Below, piece after piece: positions 26,251 through 39,591 of a stretch of DNA of 64,000 bases. The translations under genes and the position numbers were made by a program. The first letter of the stretch is position 1; the number at the start of each line of letters is the position of its first letter. Origin of the DNA: Stratiolaelaps scimitus (lineage: Eukaryota > Arthropoda > Arachnida > Mesostigmata > Laelapidae). The notes beneath the pieces were generated by a model that searched no databases, was not told the DNA's origin, and was given only the letters and a program-made list of their open reading frames with translations. Where the stretch lies: positions 806,001 through 870,000 of the forward strand of contig JABWDB010000004.1 of the NCBI GenBank assembly GCA_019614645.1, written 5' to 3'.

Positions 26251-27514
26251 GATTTATTTTAGATATGCATGTATTTTGTATGAAACGCATTGCGACACTA
26301 TTTCACCTTAGACTTCTAAAATGAACATCAAACATGGCCCGAGGCGGGATACGCTCTTCTTGATTTGACCAGCAGATAAACTGTCCTTTATCTAATTTTG
26401 CATTAATCAGATCGTTGCGAGTCGGCCAGATCTAACGAAACGTATCAACCTTACGACGGCAACACCCATTTACCACTTTCTCTTCCGGGTCGACTTACAG
26501 CTCGGTATCAGCCGCGTACCACTGACGGTCCCAGAGTAAGCGGTACAGCTTAGTCACCACCGGTGGCTTGCTTGCTTTCAATCAGCTCGCTGACTAAGCC
26601 AGACATGAGGCTGACATTCGATTTTTCCTTGCCAACAGTAGTGTCGCAAACAATGTATGAATTCAAGTTCGTTTTATATCGACGAATTTTGACTGAAAGT
26701 CACCAAACACATGAACACAATCGCTATATATTCGTATCGCAAGCATTAAAACATTTCCCAACGCTCAACGCACATATGTTCATTTTACTCATGTCTCTTT
26801 CAAGATAAGTTCCTGCTAAAGTACCAGCAATCAATGTCTCAGTCAGCTTAAAGCACCTGTCGAAAACACCTTGAAATGCGCTAGTTTTCACTGTTGTTTT
26901 ATTATTACTGGTATTGATATCACTAAACAGTGTTAGGGATATTTGCCAACCCGGTGTTGAAGAAGAACATATTCTTACCGAAACAGCTTTTTGCGATACA
27001 TGCCATTAGGCTGCTACAAGAACTAAGATACAGCTGCAACAACCCGACTCATTTACATTTCCCGCAACAATTTGAAGAATCACGCCCCTGCATGACCTCA
27101 TTGAGGGATTGGAGGTAACCTCCTCCCATAAATGTATAAGTATCACATATAGGTACATTGAGCAGCTCTCGAGCAACCTGTAGATCGCAGTTGAAACCCA
27201 AGACGGATCGTCAAAAGCTAACCGATTCAAGAGCATAGTTCAGGTTAAAATTTCATGATTTCATTTTACCCATGCCTCGTTCATGCCTTTTTGAAAGATG
27301 ACATAATTGCCAATGAATTAATAATGAAATTTATAATACAAAAATTAACTAAGAAATGATTATCAAAACACTTAAATACTGCCAGCAGCTAGCTACATAT
27401 GGATTATCACAGAGAGAATGTGACATGATATTATTATGATTAGTATTCTATGGTATTTGTACGAGCTCTCTTCCACGACCACATATACATTTCATAATAA
27501 CAACAAACAAACAC

Positions 27515-30060
27515 TTTATTCAAAGGTATAATATAATTGCTACAAGTCTCACTTATGTGCATTTTCAATTTTGGCTCCGGTTGCGCACGTTGCGTGCCCG
27601 TGATGTGCGCGTGATAGTCTCCAGGGGAATAAATCATTTACACATTTTTTCGTGGCTATAAATTTTGGGAGTATATTCCTTCTGGATCTTGTCGTAGTTT
27701 CGACAATATCAAATATTTTTGCAGCCATCGTCGGTTGATTCAACATCATTTTTTGAAGCAAGACTTTATCTAGGGCGTTAAGACGCTGGACGGCATCTAC
27801 AATATTTACGTTCTCTTTGTCACATTTACATTTATATGCCACTCGTCTTATAAACTTTTTATACACTTTCGTTAAAAGATCCTGATCTTTCTTGAGACCT
27901 GGGTGCCAGACCGGCCCAGCATAGGTTATCACAGGTTCGACGTAGGTTCTGAACAGTAGTACGTATAGATTTGGATCGGCAATTGTGAACGTGCGCATTA
28001 TCCAATTGCTTCGCTGACTAGCTTTAAGAGCAACGTCCGCAGTATGTTCAGAGTATTTTAGACTAGTTGATGTGATTATACCTAGATCTCTAATAGATTT
28101 TTGTGATTTAAGTTCTATGCTACCAATGGAGTACTTTTGTTTAGTATTTCCGTGTCCAAAATGCAGTACGGCGCATTTCTCGATCGAAAGCATGAGATCT
28201 AGCTGCCCTGCCCATTCATAAAAATCGTATAGTGCTTTTTGTAGTACCGATCTCTGCTGAGGCGTATCTACGGGGGCGTATATTTTAATATCGTCAGCAT
28301 AGACTTTAACAGATACAGAGGGAGGGAGAGCATATGTAAGAGAGTTTATATACATTATATACATTAAGGGTCCCAGAATGGTTCCTTGAGGGCACCCTGA
28401 TGTGACGCTTGTTTCTTCCGAATACTGTCCATTGTCTCGAACTCGAAAGGTTCTATTTCGAAGGAAATCAGTGATCCAGTCAACTATAATTTTGCCGACT
28501 CCGAAGCGTGGAAGCATAGCAATTAGTTTTGTATGTGTGACTCTTTCAAACGCCGATTTGAAGTCGAAGAAGATGGCGTCAAAACAGCGCGACGCGTTGA
28601 TTTCGCGGGCCCAATCGAATTGTGTGTCTATCAGCTGGAGCACCGTGCTGTATCCGGGCCTATATGCATATTGGGTTTCACTGATGAGGCCTTGGGCATT
28701 GGCATTGTCGTAGATAGCCTTAGATATGATGCTTTCCAGAAGTTTGCATGCTATAACTGTTAGCGAAACCGGCCTCTTGTTTCTGGGATCGGTCTTAGAG
28801 CCTTTCTTATGTACTGGACATACTATTGCTGAGCGGAAAACATCTGGAATCGTGGCATTATCGACAGACTTTCTAAAGACTCAAGAGAGAGGGACACAGA
28901 CCGATAGCCCCAGTTTCTTCATCACGTAGGATGGTATGTCGTCTGGTGTGGAACTTAACTTCGACTGTAGTTTTCGTAGGTGACGGTGAATGTTTTCCGC
29001 ACTTACATCTACGTCGTGAACAGTGAGCCTTAGGGGTCCTTCTGGCAGAGCGGGTGGTTCTCTGCTTTGACGTTGCTTCAGCTCATCGTTGCCTGGGTAC
29101 GTTGCTTCGAAATGCCTTTTTAATATCTCGGCCTTTTCTTTGTCGTCAGTGGTAAAAGTGCCATCGCTGCGCTGTAGTGAGCTGAGAGTATCGTTAATCA
29201 CGATCCGTCTACGTACATAGTTATGGATGGCCTTGTTGCTGGGGTTGCGGAGGATGGCATGTTCTCTTATGATTCGCTCCCGTTTCGACACCTTGGCTAT
29301 TTCTTTCTGAAGAAATTCAATCGTCCCTTCGTCTGTGGCTTCGTTGAGGGAGTCGTGGAGCTTCCGTACTTGTGCAGTCGTTGGATGTACGTGGTTCATT
29401 CGTATTGGAGTATGTTTTACTATCAGTTCACGAATGTGCTGTGCGAGTACGTTGTACATCTCATCCACGCTTTCACATTCTGCAAAAAAGGACATCCAAT
29501 TTGTGTGGTCCAATTCCCATTTCATTCGACAAAAGTTTCCTCTTACATAATTAAGGCCCGGGGTCTGTGGTAAGGTGGTCTCAGACCTGCTTGTAAGAGA
29601 GAATTGATTGTAGGGGATTCGGCAGAACCTTGACCTCTGAAACAGAATCATCACTGCATAGTACAATGTCCAGAATTGTCGATGAGGTTCCAACGCGTCT
29701 GGTAGGATCGATTACAAGTTGCGTCAGTCCGTGTGTTGCACAGAATTCCAGTAGAAGACTTTCTTTCGTGGGTTCGTCGCTAGCTCCCGGCTTATCAAAC
29801 GTCTCCCAATTTATTTGTGGCTGATTGAAATCACCTGCTATAACGACTGTGTGCTCTGTCTCAGCAAGTTTAGAGAGTTCTTCAGTAAGTAGTTTCATGC
29901 GATGTACCAGTTCCGCGGATGTCCCTGTCGGCGAGAAATAGACTAATATCGTTCTGATTGTTCTGTGTGAGAATATCAAGTCACATGCGACAATTCCGGA
30001 TGTCGTCATGAGCATATCAACCTCGGCACTGGGAAGATCCTTATTGATTAATATAATATA
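27515..30060 (-). mobile_element. CR1/jockey-like LINE, 5'-truncated, few frameshifts
   Basis: Minus-strand pol of a non-LTR retrotransposon. From the 5' side: endonuclease with VVIAGDFNQPQINW and a TILDIVL-like end (frame 30015-29581); a linker and RT fingers (29693-28881) with a PDDIPSYVMKK segment; then the main RT frame, open from about 28890 to 27549, with PVSLTVIACKLLES, FFDFKSAFERV, GCPQGTILGPL and the catalytic VYADDIKIY. Two frame breaks are evident, near 29600-29690 and near 28885. The N-terminal half of the endonuclease and any ORF1 are absent, so it is 5'-truncated near 30060. An AATAAA signal on this strand lies at 27520-27515. It is a comparatively young copy, located upstream of the ionotropic receptor on the opposite strand. 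Confidence 0.88.
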
Positions 30061-30819
30061 GTATATACATATACACTATATGGTATTTCAGTATCATTTA
30101 TATTGGCATTCTAGCGGTTTGATTCAAAATGAATTTTATTTATTGTTTCCGTCTTCACCGTTCCAGTAATCGACATCGCCTGACACCCCACTACGTAAAT
30201 TGCTTAATCCGACACTGAAATAGTTAAAGGTGCTGTTTGCGTTGAAGGGTCTAACAAATGCTCACATATCCACCTGGTTGAGTAGATGAACAATCAGACG
30301 AACTCTACGGTGCTTCTCGCCAGTCCACGCGTGCGTAATCGATAGTCGTTTAATAAATTTGCATTTTATGCTCTTGATGCGCATCGGTTAGGACATGGCC
30401 TCGAAACTCAACCGAAATAGGCTAAGTTCGGTGCGACTAGATCCGCACAGAGCGTCGTCGCACCCGCGCTTTTTTTTATATCAGACTCTAATAGAGTCAC
30501 ATATGCCATGGCCCTGCATTCAATTGGAGAAACGATTTGGGAAGATTTACGATGCTGTTTGCTTTACGGTTAAGGAGGAGTCTGTTTATGCGTTATTCAC
30601 TCTGCAGTTCAGTCGCTGCGCACTCTTCTACGAACTACGACGGGGAGGGAATTTAATTAGATGCGGATATCACGTCGAGCGTGATGCATTGTAATGATTC
30701 ATAACGGGACGATAATGGACAAGCGCATTAATCTTTGTGGTAATTAACTCGAAAGGATTCTCCAAACGCCGAGGCCTCATCACATTCGTCGAGTAGTTCC
30801 CACTCACGGAGGAGAAACT

Positions 30820-33800
30820 ATGAACAAGACATTGCTGAGGGTGGCTACGTTCATGGTAAGTATGAATTGCCAGCATGGTTGCGGTCGTAGCTTGTAATTT
30901 GAAAAATGACGATATACTATGATTAAATAAATATTTGGATTCCTTTCTATCGCATTATCGATGCGACGCTACATACAACAGGACCACGCGCGCCTGGACT
31001 CTTTAGCTGCTATTTAAATGCTAGCAGCGAACCTGAAAATCAAATCAACTCATTCCAATGTAAAAATGACCGTCGGTATCGTTGTTCTGTTGTTACCTCG
31101 AGAACTTCCTACTACAGATGTTCATCTAGGAATTAGCAATGACAACATTAGTGTGTACATCAGATCAGTTACTGTGTACATCTCCTCTTCGCTATCTTGT
31201 CCTGTTTCAGTATAAGCCTTATCAATGGTTCAATGATGTCGGTATTGGCGTTCAAGTCAATGGTTTCTACGGAAACGTCCTGAAGGCGCTCGGTTCATCA
31301 CTTCAATTCGAGTTCGTGTAAAGCTTCGATACAGCTCCGGCACCTTTTGTAACTGGACGACTAGAGATCACGTGTTACATTTCGATAGGTAGCGATTAAC
31401 CAAACAGATTCAATATGTATCAGAGCGTCGACACCTCGAACGGTTACCGAAAAGTTCGATCAAGGCGAACCTGGTCAAAAAAATGCTTTGCGTTGTGTCC
31501 CACCAATCCGAGCTGCGTGCAACTTAGTCCCGGCATATGATGACGACGCATAGTACAGAATGATAAACAATTACCCTGACGAAATAGTCAACGGAAGGAT
31601 GATTGTGTGAAGTCTCCTATTTGAAAAAATGGCTGTTCCAGTAAGTTTCCGTGATGGATTTTGCCATTTAGAGTAAATTCGCTCTAACAGCGACTCGGGT
31701 GAACCCAGAGCAAATTCAATTTAGAATGGGACCCGTTAATATAATCGTTCGCCAATGTGCGCACAATGTTTCGCATTAGCTACGATACAAAGCGCGGATC
31801 TGTTTTTGCAAGAAGCTTGAAATAGCCATTCCATTACCGTGGTACTCAATGTATATATGACCATCGTAAGGTGAGTCTGGACCCTCGGGCCTGATCCTAT
31901 TTACAGCTTTTATAGTAATACCTTGGGGACGTCTCAAGTGCACTCAGCAGTGCAGACTCGAGCACTGACTATGTAACGAAATGGTCAATTATTATTTCCT
32001 ATAATTAAGCACACATATGCAACGACCTCGAAGTGGTTCCGGGCACGGCGTAACGCTAATTACGAGACAGCAGTGCGTGTACACCCTCACTATTTAGGCT
32101 ATTCCCCTGTGCGTTCGGAGGAACCCCGGCTCTTGGTGATACCTTGTAGGTGTAAAATGAAGACATTTCAACAAATGTTGACACAAATACCAATAATACT
32201 AATAATAATAATACTAATGCTAACCATCAGACGAATATGAAACTCTGTTCATTCGTTGTACGTACACCCGCCCGACTGTCTTTCTTGCTTTCAGATTCGA
32301 GATAATAGACACTGGCGCATGGGGCACTCGTCTGCCGAACGGAACATGGACGGGAGCGTTCGGAGCGATCCAGAAAGAGGTGAGATGAGTCGAAATGCAA
32401 CAGTCGAATGCGACAGAGGTTCGGGACGAAACTCAGGACATAGTCGCTTGCGGCTGTCCACAAATCGCACATTTCGCTCGTAATTAGTGATTGTGTTGGC
32501 TTGTTCGAATCGCAGAAATGCGCCGTTCGAAGCATTCAACTACTGAGTGCATCCGTCCGTCTCCTCCTTCGCTCCGATGCCCACAAGGTTTCTACCCTGT
32601 GAAAGTGTGCGCCCACGCCAACCCACACCATTCATTTTGCAGCGCATCGAAGCCGGAAGCATGGTGTACAAAAGATAGGGCTGGCTTATCCGGTTTTCAT
32701 TCACGTCCCGGAAACCGTGTTTTTTTTTTACTATTCAGAGCTCCGTAATGGAGAATGCAACTCTGCTGTCGCAACCATTGCATTTCAGGTCGAACTCAGA
32801 AGGCTTTGGAAACATTGACTCGCCACTCATTACAACCGAAACTCAGGCAAAGGAAGTCTGCGCTTTAAAGGCATAGAACTTGTTCTCTTCGGCAAAGAGC
32901 CGCCACATACGATGCTCTCACAGTGCTGGGCAACATCATACTCACCGGTCATTTTTTAACGAACGCTAGTCAATCTATTTTCTGGTGATGATCGTACCAA
33001 CTCAAAATTGGCACCTCCCGTTTTTTAATGCCCGCCGACTGAATGTTATACTCGAGTAGGATATCAACAGCGGGCATACACCGCTAATAGAAATAGGTAT
33101 CATATACCAGATCAACGTCGATCCAGGGAAGCCCTTAGCGTAACGTACCGATGATACTCAGGAAGGAGGCATTCACATATGCATCCATTATACATATGAA
33201 TCTATTTATGTTTAGGAAGGGCCGTTTGACACCGATGACTATAGAAAAGGTGGTACATGAAGCCGAAAGGCAAAAGACGTGAAGCCAGTGATCAAGGGCC
33301 CTGAGCGCAGTCATCCTACTCGATGAGCGCAATGGCTACAATTCACTAAAGTGGTAGGTTATATTAGAGACCAGACGTGTAGCCAAGACCACCAACAGCC
33401 TAGCGAAGATCATACCAAGGGCGAGAGGATCAACGGAAAAGAAAATGAGCCTTCTGGCCATGGTGACCAAGCCCACCGTCACGTACGCGACAGCTACGCG
33501 GGGCCCCGCCGCCATAGAACTGAAGCGCAACAGGAAGAAACTCCCGAAGGCGCAGGAGTTGTTCAGATCCTATAGGACGTTGGAAACAGAGGCAGCCTTC
33601 GCCCTCGAACCTGATGGTGCCACAGTAAAGGATCATCGCGAAAGACTGGCCGCAGCAAGTCTCGGCTCAAGACAACTCCGATGCTTACAAAACAGGAGGC
33701 CCGCGAGAAGATACTCAGGGAATAACAGGAAAATTGGGGGGGGGCTCCCAGCAAATTCCCCAGGTGGATTAACTGGAAATACGGGGACACCATGTACCAC

Positions 33801-36800
33801 CAAAAGTACCTCCACAGAATTGGAAAGGCCCCATACCAGATATGCGTCTACTTTGACACAGACCAATTGCATGACATCCCCCACACCATCCTGTCCGATG
33901 GTCAGCCCTAGAAAGTGCGCGAGGTTGACCCGACGGCACCGCGGCCTCAGGTCGAACAGTGGCAGTGCGGCAGACAGGGTCCGTCTTACGAAGCAAATGC
34001 GAAAGCGCTAGCTTGGACGTTAAATGTTGGCTGAGAGTTAGCCCGAAAAAAGTTTAGCTTTAGTGGCAGTGCTTGTCGACGAGATGATCGAGGGCAAGGA
34101 AAAATCGGCAGAAGGAATCCGATTCGTAAAAGCACTCATGAAAAGGAAACTAGAGCTACAATAACAAAAGGAAGAGGGAAATGATCCAGCAGCGGCTCGT
34201 AAGGGAGCCCCATATGACTAAATCCACTGATGAAATATTCAACACAGTACTGGTGTATTTAAAAAAATTATATATATATATGTACATCATACATACACGT
34301 CTCGTACATCTACCACGTATACTCTATCTACTAAAGTAGTGCAACTATTGCAGGAAGCCGATATTACGTTGTGTCCCACCAACCCGTCAGCGGAACATCT
34401 ACCCCTCGCTGTGCAATCGCCTGGTCTTCACCCGACCGAGATCGTTATTCTTGCCGGCAGACTCTCGCGCTTCCAGAGCAATGCATTTGGGCTTATTATG
34501 ACCTTTCCGCCGTCGGTATGTAAATCATTATGGATGCCATATGTTCCAACGTTCAGTTTTACCCATATGCGGCAGAGGTGATAGCACGTACATGGTTGGA
34601 CGTAATACATGATCATCATATGACCTTGCCAATATAACGAACGATCTAACTATCATAGGGCAGGCTTTCGAATTCGTTGACAATTCTAAAAAAAAACACC
34701 TCAAAATAATCTGCCCTCGAAATGTTTTCCGTTTTCCCCATCTCGTCGTATTATGGAATTTAAGTTACAAGTTTTCAATTATTACTTCACGAAATGTGGT
34801 TTCGTGTAAATCAAGGCTTTGGACGCAAGCGGGATGTTGCGACACTCTAGATAATGAAACTAATTACTGAAGATACCAAAACAACAACAATCATACATAT
34901 TATATAAATAGCTTTCAAATATGGAGCACTGTAGGCAAGATACCGATGATTATCGTGACTGTGCAAGTACAAAGCAACTATGATGTTTCGCTTGTTAGAT
35001 TTATTAATGAAAATTATTCTCTACGTTTATCAAATCTGCATAATAATGACGAGCTGGGCATCCGACCGGTTAAGTGGCATGTACATTGCAATAATTAATA
35101 TTTGCCTTCGGGCTAGTCATTATGAAATGGATAAGTGCCGTTCATTCTGTTATCGCTCGTTCGGATTACCCAGTAACACAGGCCACACGTACGGTGAACA
35201 GAAATGCATCTCTTCGAGGGCCTCCCGTGAGATCACCCTGGCGGTACACCTGACGCATCCTTGAAGACAGAGAAATCTAGAAGTTTGATTTGCACAAGGG
35301 AATCGTTCAAACTGGCGATCGTTTTGTTGTTACCGAGCTGCCCTGCTAGCTGAGCAGTGTCCAATCGAATCTGAACTGCAATGAGAGTGACCTCACACAA
35401 ATATATTATGTATGCAATGCGTCTGACTGAAATATGATTGACCTCAAACCATCGGAGTGCTGTTGATACCCGATGTGATTTTAAACCATTATATGCATGT
35501 CATTCGAAGTTAATAAACTTGAAAAAAAAAGGAAGAGCCGGGATAGGTTCCAGACGGGGAAATTTCGAGTCGTCTACCTCTAGTCTATTGTTCAACATTG
35601 TTATTACACATTCAGACGGTGTGCAAGTGGAACCATCAAGTTCATAAAGCCAATTATTGTTTAATTCTACCTAATCCCAAGTTGGTCCTCGTACGCATTT
35701 TTAAAAAACCCTTTTATTTATTCGGATTTCTAGCACGTTTTTCAACAAGGCACTACTGAATAGTACAGCAGTATAGTTATTCCATCATTATTTTTCCAAA
35801 TGTATCACCAGTCTCGCTGTTCCTTACGAAATCAGCATGATGACACTTCTTGCAGGGTGGTATCTCATTTAATAAATGAGGATCGCTAATGAAAAGAACT
35901 AAATTATGATTAAATATAGCGGACGAGTCTACATGACGCTGGTGACAACGGCCGGAGATAAGTAGACGCCCTTCCGGTAGCAAAACGGAAACGCTCTTCC
36001 AACCAACGACGATTTGTGACGTACTTACGCTTGGGCTGTCGACTCTCTAAATATTTACAGGTTTGGACAGCTCTTGCCTGTGGTGTGGTCCTGGTCGGCC
36101 TCCTGATGGCTTTCATCCACTGGATCCTGTTGCAGGACAATTCGTTTGTTGGCCTCGCTGGGAAATATGCCTTCACTCTAGTCGGGAATATTTGGCAGGA
36201 AGGTACTATTTGGAAATTAGTAGCGGCAACTAATGTATCAGTCGAGAAGAAGCCAGTCAGATATTTTTAGCGGGGCGCCGATGTATAATCGTACATAAAT
36301 ATACTGTACGTATAGCTCGGACGAGAGTTGCGAGGAATCATGGTGTTCATTTTTATGCAAATGCACCCAAGGGTATTCTTATTCAAAATAATGATGTCCA
36401 GCCAATTTGCAGTAAACGAAATTTTCCAAAAAGATAGTGGAGAAGTAGGTCCCGAAAAAAACGAACATGACTAAATTTCATTTTTTTTCTATTATTGGGT
36501 ATTACTCTATTGTTTGTTGCTTGTTTCAAAGGGACTATCCGTTCATTTATTCTGACACATTGAAATTCGTCATTTAGCTTCTGCAGTTACTGCGCCTCCC
36601 TTCAACTCGCTTCGAATAGTGTGGATGACGTGGTATCTGGGCGTCAGTCTCATACTGATGTGCGCCTTTGCCGGCCAAATGAAGGCATCCATGATGTTCA
36701 AACCTGAAAAAGAGCGCATAGACTCATTACGCAATCTTTACCAGCAGTATAAACTCAAAATGTACGTGCCTAAGGACAGCATCGTCGACGCGCAACTGAA

Positions 36801-39591
36801 GGTACGACACGACCGCACTCGGCTACGCCAATCTGTGCCAAGGAAACCAGTCTTAGGTTTATGTATTCTATCTATTTTTCGCTTCTTTTTTGCTGCACTG
36901 CGAGTGGTTTCATCCTCTAGAAATCGCCGAGTTTGCCAAAATTAGTAAAGGACCTACGGGAGTCTCCTGGCAGGCATCAGGCTTTCTCGTCCTCGTTACA
37001 AATCGTTGTAGTTCGTTCAGTATAACACGTGCCACGCTAACGGACTGGCACGCTAACGGTTCTACGGTTCTATCCTAATTACAGAATCACGCTGAGGCTT
37101 GGGGCCGCTCGTTGTACTATCGCATAGTTCGTCAAGGTACAGCTGGAAATGCCACACTGATATTTCATTCCGATGTCCTTAGGGATATCGTTCAATCGCG
37201 TTCTGTAATTATCGCCAGTCGGATTGCAATCGCAAAGGTGCGTTTTGCTTGCCAGACATCCATTATGGCTCAGCCTGTTTCTTCAGTTCGGTACTACCCA
37301 TTTTAATGTTGTCTGGTCCACTTCTAAACTGAAGTCCAACATACTATTAACTCAATATAAAAAATTCACCAGTACATCATAACAATGCATCGTGTGTAAT
37401 GCTGTAATATTATGTATTATACATGTATAATACATACTAGCATTATGCTAAACCAATGTAGTCAGGCCGTCTAAGAGATGCAGGGCATCAGCGAGGTTAA
37501 TTATTCTCCTATTAATCATTTGAACGTCTTCACGGAGAAAATCATTTCTAGCCTATTGACCAGTATGGTCTGACGTCCTCGCGCCTTTCTTCGCAGGCGG
37601 CGGACCCGTATTGTTCAGTGATGCCAGCTGGAGAGTTCTACGTTGCGCATCACTCCATGTACTCGTTTCGTGGGGTGATTCATCTGAGTCGGATCACCCT
37701 CGACGAGCGCACCAGGAAGGACATCCTCTACAGGTGAAGTAGAGATCTTGGATTCACATTTTGCATAATTCTAGTACCATCATCGTAGTTAATACAAATT
37801 CGTGACTTATGTCAGAACTTGTGCCTAGATGGAGAAGCTTCAGCTCAAACATTTCTCTATATAAGCAGAGGGTCGAGGCCAGTTACTCATAACAGACATC
37901 TGTACCCGAATTCCGCGAGATCAGATACAAACACGGTTAATAATAATGGGAAGAAATTATGATGCTGAACTACAAATCATATCTCTGTCCCTACATAACC
38001 TGTGTGACACGGCGGCAACAGAGCGCCCTCAAAGGTCACCCGGCTCCGTCCGATTAGACCACGAGACTTGATCAACTCGCCGAGTTGCAGATGACACGTG
38101 TGAATATTCGCTTAGAAATTCAAGAATGAGAGAAGGGACAAAGGGGAGGAGTGCAGTAGTGCTTGTGGGTGGCACAATGAAGGCAGAAAATATGCCTGAG
38201 CCACCAAGGTGAATGGGCATATGAATGACACAGTTTTTCATTGTCATTGAATAGAGACTATATAAACAATAACGGGAATAAGTATACGCATACGAAGACC
38301 TTATTGAACACAAGGCATGGCGGTATTTTGTGAATTGCAGACTAACTTGGCTAAGTGAGACGGGCGTGCTCTCCAAGTGGGTTGCGGATATGGCAGGAGC
38401 GTGGGAAGGCTGTTCTGCGCGGGCCCACATTGAGAAGCACGAGGCCGTAGAGCTTCAAGAACTCGAAGGTTGATATACGTACGATTTGATTTAGGGATAT
38501 AGATTGTGATATAATATATATATATATATATATATACAATGGTGTGCATAAACTTGAGCCACCCCTATATTTCAACAAATCGTTAAAAAGAATAACATTT
38601 GAGGGATTTATTCTGTATCAGATCAATGTACGTGTCAAGTAACATACTCACCACACAGAACATCGCATATGACGACGCAAATAGCCTGCTACAATGAAAT
38701 GTGTCATTTTTCGGGTATTATCGAGTGTTTTCGCTGGGTTGATTCTCGCTTTCTTGTGCTAATTAGAACCGTGTGGCACGCCCTCGCTAATTATAAGGTC
38801 AAAGATTCGGTTTGGCATACAATCAACGATATTTAGCAGAATCTGGACGCAGATCCCTTCCCAGGCCTCTAACAACGCCCCTTTTAATGCTTCCACAAAT
38901 ATATGCTGATGATTCGACGCATATACTCGTCGGACGAGAATGCCTAAGAAGTTTTTCATCGGGTTGAGATCCAGAGAACACGCTGATCACTCTAGGCTTG
39001 TAACCACTGTGTATATATATTACAACTTTATATATACAATAATTAGAGTTAGAATTTATAGATGTAACGTGACAGCCTATCAAAAATACATATCCATTCG
39101 TTCATTCGAACTGATATTCATTGACGGAAATGCATTTATACAATGCTTTGGCTCTCGTAAAAATAATAGTAAACTGTGTTACTCATCGTACTACGAGCGC
39201 ATCGAGTCGATATGAAGAAATGACAGATGTCGCGATCACAGAACCAGCAGTCCATTGAAAGATACCTAGAGCATTGATCGACTCTTGGGCCTTTCTGCTC
39301 AGTTTCAATTCAGCTGATAACCAGGAAATAGGGACCCGTGCCTTATTCTCGGAGTTGGTAAGCCACCGATTTCTACCTACTGTGTAATACTCGTGCTTTC
39401 GAAGACTAATGTGTAATGGGGTACTCAAGCTTGACACTAAATGGATGTTTTTCTCTTTATTTTCAGGGCTGTTTTATATTGTACTCATATTTGCCGCAAG
39501 TTCAGTCGTTTCTCTTGCTGGAGAGAAAATCGTCTCGAGGGTACGCTCCCGAGCCAGTGGTCAGCAACCGTTAGACACACCCATTATGTAA
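30820..39591 (+). CDS. Divergent ionotropic receptor (iGluR superfamily)
   Basis: Ligand-gated cation channel of the ionotropic glutamate receptor superfamily, most like the protostome IR group that serves chemosensation. Exons: ...30820-30855, 31211-31317, 32295-32379, 34354-34515, 36061-36202, 36578-36801, 37085-37237, 37597-37733, 38341-38468, 39467-39591 (TAA). All phases agree; only the 38468 donor (GTTGAT) is weak. The ~432 residues read: S1 lobe (LLRVATFM, VNGFYGNVLKALG, NGTWTGAFGAIQKE, ADITLCPTNPSAEHL), TM1 (VWTALACGVVLVGLLMAF), pore (FTLVGNIWQE), TM3 (WYLGVSLILMCAFAGQ), S2 (37085-38468) and TM4 (LFYIVLIFAASSVVSLA). The Arg that binds glutamate in S1 is not conserved (SAEHL where classical receptors have S/T-x-E-R), and the SYTANLAAF gate motif is absent. 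The 5' end is unresolved: ATG 30820 may be internal to an exon, and no signal peptide was found. Confidence 0.85.
33360..34175 (+). mobile_element. R1-like LINE remnant, RT C-terminal region
   Basis: In several frames on the plus strand: TNSLAKIIPRARG, MSLLAMVTKPTVTYATATRG, RSYRTLETEAAFAL, then YLHRIGKAPYQICVYFDTDQ and DIPHTILSDG. These match the order of R1-clade RT C-terminal sequences (maturation of VTYAA.W, YRTVS.EAA, YLHR.G....C..C). The Cys residues of the final zinc-binding motif are mostly lost, and there are stops and frameshifts. It lies in the intron between receptor exons 32295-32379 and 34354-34515 and is interrupted by a SINE tail at 34013-34050. Confidence 0.6.
34013..34050 (+). 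repeat. SINE tail nested in LINE remnant
   Basis: TTGGACGTTAAATGTTGGCT followed by GAGAGTTAGCCCG matches the conserved 3' tail of the SINE. LINE-derived sequence appears to continue on both sides: an open VDEMIEGKEKSAEG stretch follows at about 34075. The tail therefore seems to have been inserted without any SINE body. Confidence 0.55.
38759..38996 (-). pseudogene. Tc1-like transposase C-terminal fragment
   Basis: Minus strand, about 78 residues: SLDLNPMKNFLGILVRRVYA, then EALKGALLEAWEGI and VDCMPNRIFDLI. This is the recognisable end of Tc1-family DDE transposases (SPDLNPIENLWG...SMPNR). The third acidic residue, which should follow NP-I, is replaced by Lys (NPMKN), so even this part is inactive. 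The N-terminal four-fifths is missing. The sequence at 38536-38570 next to a TA tract may be the element's end. It lies in the last receptor intron. Confidence 0.75.
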
